Positions 62,287 through 64,000 of a stretch of 64,000 nucleotides of DNA are shown here, one piece after another; the stretch's first letter is position 1; each line of letters begins with the position of its first letter. The notes below the pieces were generated by a model, which made no database searches, was not told where the DNA came from, and saw only the letters and a program-made list of their open reading frames with translations. The DNA comes from Aquimarina sp. ERC-38. GTDB taxonomy: Bacteria > Bacteroidota > Bacteroidia > Flavobacteriales > Flavobacteriaceae. The translations under genes and the position numbers were made by a program. Location: contig NZ_CP098511.1 in assembly GCF_026222555.1 (NCBI RefSeq), positions 3,701,501-3,765,500 of the forward strand. Reading direction: 5' to 3'.

Positions 62287-63081
62287 CTATTTATCATCAT
62301 CCAATTTAAACTTATCAATGGTGTAGTCTAAAAGTTCTACCCCTCCGTATTGACCGTGTCCGGGAATAATCCTTTTTAAATTAGGATAAGCTTTCTTAAT
62401 GGCTATAACGGTTTCTGACCACTTTTGAGTATTAGCGTCTGCCAAATTTCCTTTTCCAGAATGCAATGCCTTTATTAAACAACCCCCAAAAAGAAGATTT
62501 TTAGAAGGAATGTAACTGACGATATTATCATGAGTATGACCCGGACCAAAATAGGAATTTATGACTTCTTCTGTACCGATCTTTAAATTAATTTCTCTAT
62601 CAAAACTGATTTGAGGTACTACTTCTTCATTCTTTTTAGCTAAGGTAATAGTTTCTTTATAAGCATAAGAAGGTATATCCCTACTATGAAATTCTTGCAA
62701 ACCTCCCAGACAGTCTTTATGGAAATGATTGATTACAACTGCTTTTATCTTAAACCCTTTTTCTTCTGTAATCCAATTTATTAATTCTACCGTGGTTGAA
62801 TCATTAATGGCCGTATCAAATACAATTACTTCCTTTTTATGAGCAAATATTAATCCATTACAAGGAAAATCCCCATACTTTGGAATTTTGATATAAGAAG
62901 TGTGTAACCAGGTATTTCTACTTAACTTCTCAATTTTTAGTCCTTTAGATTGATAGGTATATTTTGTTGATTCCTGTGCACTGGTATTAAACTGAAAAAG
63001 TATAAAAAGTAAGACTATAATTTTTATTATAAATGTTGAACTAGATTTTACTAAGAGGTTTTGATCGATAATAAATTTCAT
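62287..63081 (-). CDS. Subclass B1 metallo-beta-lactamase
   Basis: Periplasmic zinc enzyme of 264 residues; a signal peptide ends near FNTSAQ (residue ~35). All six B1 zinc ligands are visible: His119, His121 and Asp123 in NHFHKDCLGG, His182 in GPGHTHDN, Cys201 in LLFGGCLIK and His242 in IIPGHG. The B1 features GNLADANTQKWSETV and FDTAINDS are also present. Cys124 sits where other B1 enzymes have Arg or Ser, next to the zinc-binding Asp. The enzyme should hydrolyse beta-lactams, possibly including carbapenems, but activity is not proven by sequence. It stands alone in the accessory zone with no transposase close to either end. Confidence 0.9.
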   Translation of the reverse strand: MKFIIDQNLLVKSSSTFIIKIIVLLFILFQFNTSAQESTKYTYQSKGLKIEKLSRNTWLHTSYIKIPKYGDFPCNGLIFAHKKEVIVFDTAINDSTTVELINWITEEKGFKIKAVVINHFHKDCLGGLQEFHSRDIPSYAYKETITLAKKNEEVVPQISFDREINLKIGTEEVINSYFGPGHTHDNIVSYIPSKNLLFGGCLIKALHSGKGNLADANTQKWSETVIAIKKAYPNLKRIIPGHGQYGGVELLDYTIDKFKLDDDK

Positions 63082-63134
63082 AATTTTTCAATTTAATGCT
63101 ACTACCCTATCTAAACTATAACTACTAGGAGATT

Positions 63135-63439
63135 TTAATCCAATCTTCTTCTTTGTATTAAAATAGAGGACTGTATGGTCTGCTCTTTTAAGTGTAAAAA
63201 CTTCTTTCGCTCTTTGTCGAGTTTAAAATTATTAAAATCTTGTTGGGTATTAAATTCTACCAAGTGTATTTCAAACGATATCTCCATATTACTTTCTATA
63301 ATATAATTTTTACTTGGAAGAATTCTAAAGCTTAGCCGACCTTTGTATTTTAATATTATTAGAATTGCACAGCTTCAAACTAATTAAAAACCACTTCCTG
63401 CCCTTCTTTGATATAAATTAACTGGGTTATGTAAATCAT
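63135..63439 (-). pseudogene. Decayed DUF1330-like small gene
   Basis: Read on the minus strand from ATG 63439: MIYITQLIYIKEGQEVVFN, then an in-frame TAG (63380-63382, one change from a Gln codon), then FEAV. After one missing base the reading continues as AILIILKYKGRLSFRILPSK, NYIIESNMEISFEIHLVEFN, TQQDFNNFKLDKERKKFLHL and KEQTIQSSILIQRRRLD to a stop at 63135. The result is a ~101-residue ferredoxin-like alpha-beta protein, apparently DUF1330-related, broken by one stop and one frameshift. The function of the intact family is unclear. Confidence 0.65.
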
Positions 63440-64000
63440 TGGTTATCGTTTTATAAAACTAACTTAAGAAAATTGATGCTATAAGCCTTCAAATGGACTC
63501 ACTTAAAATAATATTTCCTACAAAAAGTCGCTTTTTTAATTAATAAATTAAAGGGAAATTTAAAATCTTATGACCCGTTATAAAATTTTATGTGAATTCA
63601 ATATGTTATTTTTAATAGTATATTTATAAATAATGGTTAATAAAACACTTAAATTATTACCTATTTCATAAAAAATTAAAACTCAGTACACTTCTTGTCT
63701 AGTTGATATGTGGTTTAATTCACATTTGTACAGTTTCAGTCTACGTTAAAATAAACCTCTATTTACGTACATCCTATAATTTTACCATTGTATTATATAA
63801 ACTATAATTTTTCGGAGAAATGCTACGGCTAATTACTTCTTATATAACTCATATTTTATACATATATATGTTCAAAAGGCATTTTTTACTTTGGAAATAA
63901 TTAATCGAATTTTAATTATTAGGTAAAAATTTTTGAATAATAATTTAGCCTTAAAAAGAACAGAAACAATAGTAAGGGTTTATATTCCTTTAAATTTTAA
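63440..64000. other. Intergenic region to the window end
   Basis: AT-rich, with no coding frame or repeat recognised on either strand. The end of the window falls in noncoding DNA. Confidence 0.4.

Overview
The window is AT-rich bacterial DNA from a member of the Bacteroidota, almost certainly a marine-type Flavobacteriaceae. Three things point there. Promoters carry the TAnnTTTG -7 element. There is a type IX secretion (T9SS) type B sorting domain with a PorP/SprF partner. Many families typical of that group are present: 2TM, DUF2141, DUF4870, MbnP/MbnH, PadR-PspC and CoA-type Nudix. No tRNA, rRNA or CRISPR array was seen. Assignments rest on motif and family recognition, not on database searches.

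Layout. 0-4.2 kb: a LytS-type sensor kinase cut by the left edge, two small 2TM proteins, then (after a MITE-like repeat) an exported amidohydrolase and a LytTR response regulator. 4.3-6.6 kb: PlsC-like acyltransferase, CoA-type Nudix hydrolase and a cyclophilin lipoprotein. 6.6-7.55 kb: gene-free degenerate repeats. 7.55-14.5 kb: RDD protein divergent from a tight SpoIIM/membrane protein/DUF4129/DUF4350/MoxR/DUF58 operon. 14.7-26.7 kb: housekeeping and envelope genes (DUF2141, OxyR, AIM24, DUF4442, DUF4870, PadR-PspC-DUF2807, TrxB, FabV).

26.8-30.7 kb: a probable copper-handling locus with a small Cys protein, MbnP-like and MbnH-like lipoproteins and an outer-membrane protein with a CxxCxC N-terminus. 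30.8-40.7 kb: lipoprotein, OmpA protein, bacteriophytochrome kinase, DUF2383 protein, MscS channel, TetR plus DJ-1/PfpI protein with a visible operator, Gfo/Idh/MocA oxidoreductase, SDR and Crp/Fnr regulator. 41.2-56.6 kb: a 4168-residue T9SS adhesin followed by PorP/SprF and OmpA partners, a classic secretion triad. Its central third is a tandem array with an exact 678-bp period.

56.6-64 kb: an accessory zone with low gene density, decayed genes (a two-component-propeller fragment and a DUF1330-like pseudogene found by reading across a stop and a frameshift), GrpB, an IS110 transposase with a structured upstream region that may encode a bridge RNA, an AraC-oxidoreductase pair and a subclass B1 metallo-beta-lactamase. 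A ~70-bp spacer sequence recurs upstream of GrpB and of AraC, which hints at cassette-like acquisition. A cluster of DnaA-box-like sequences lies beside the IS110 element.
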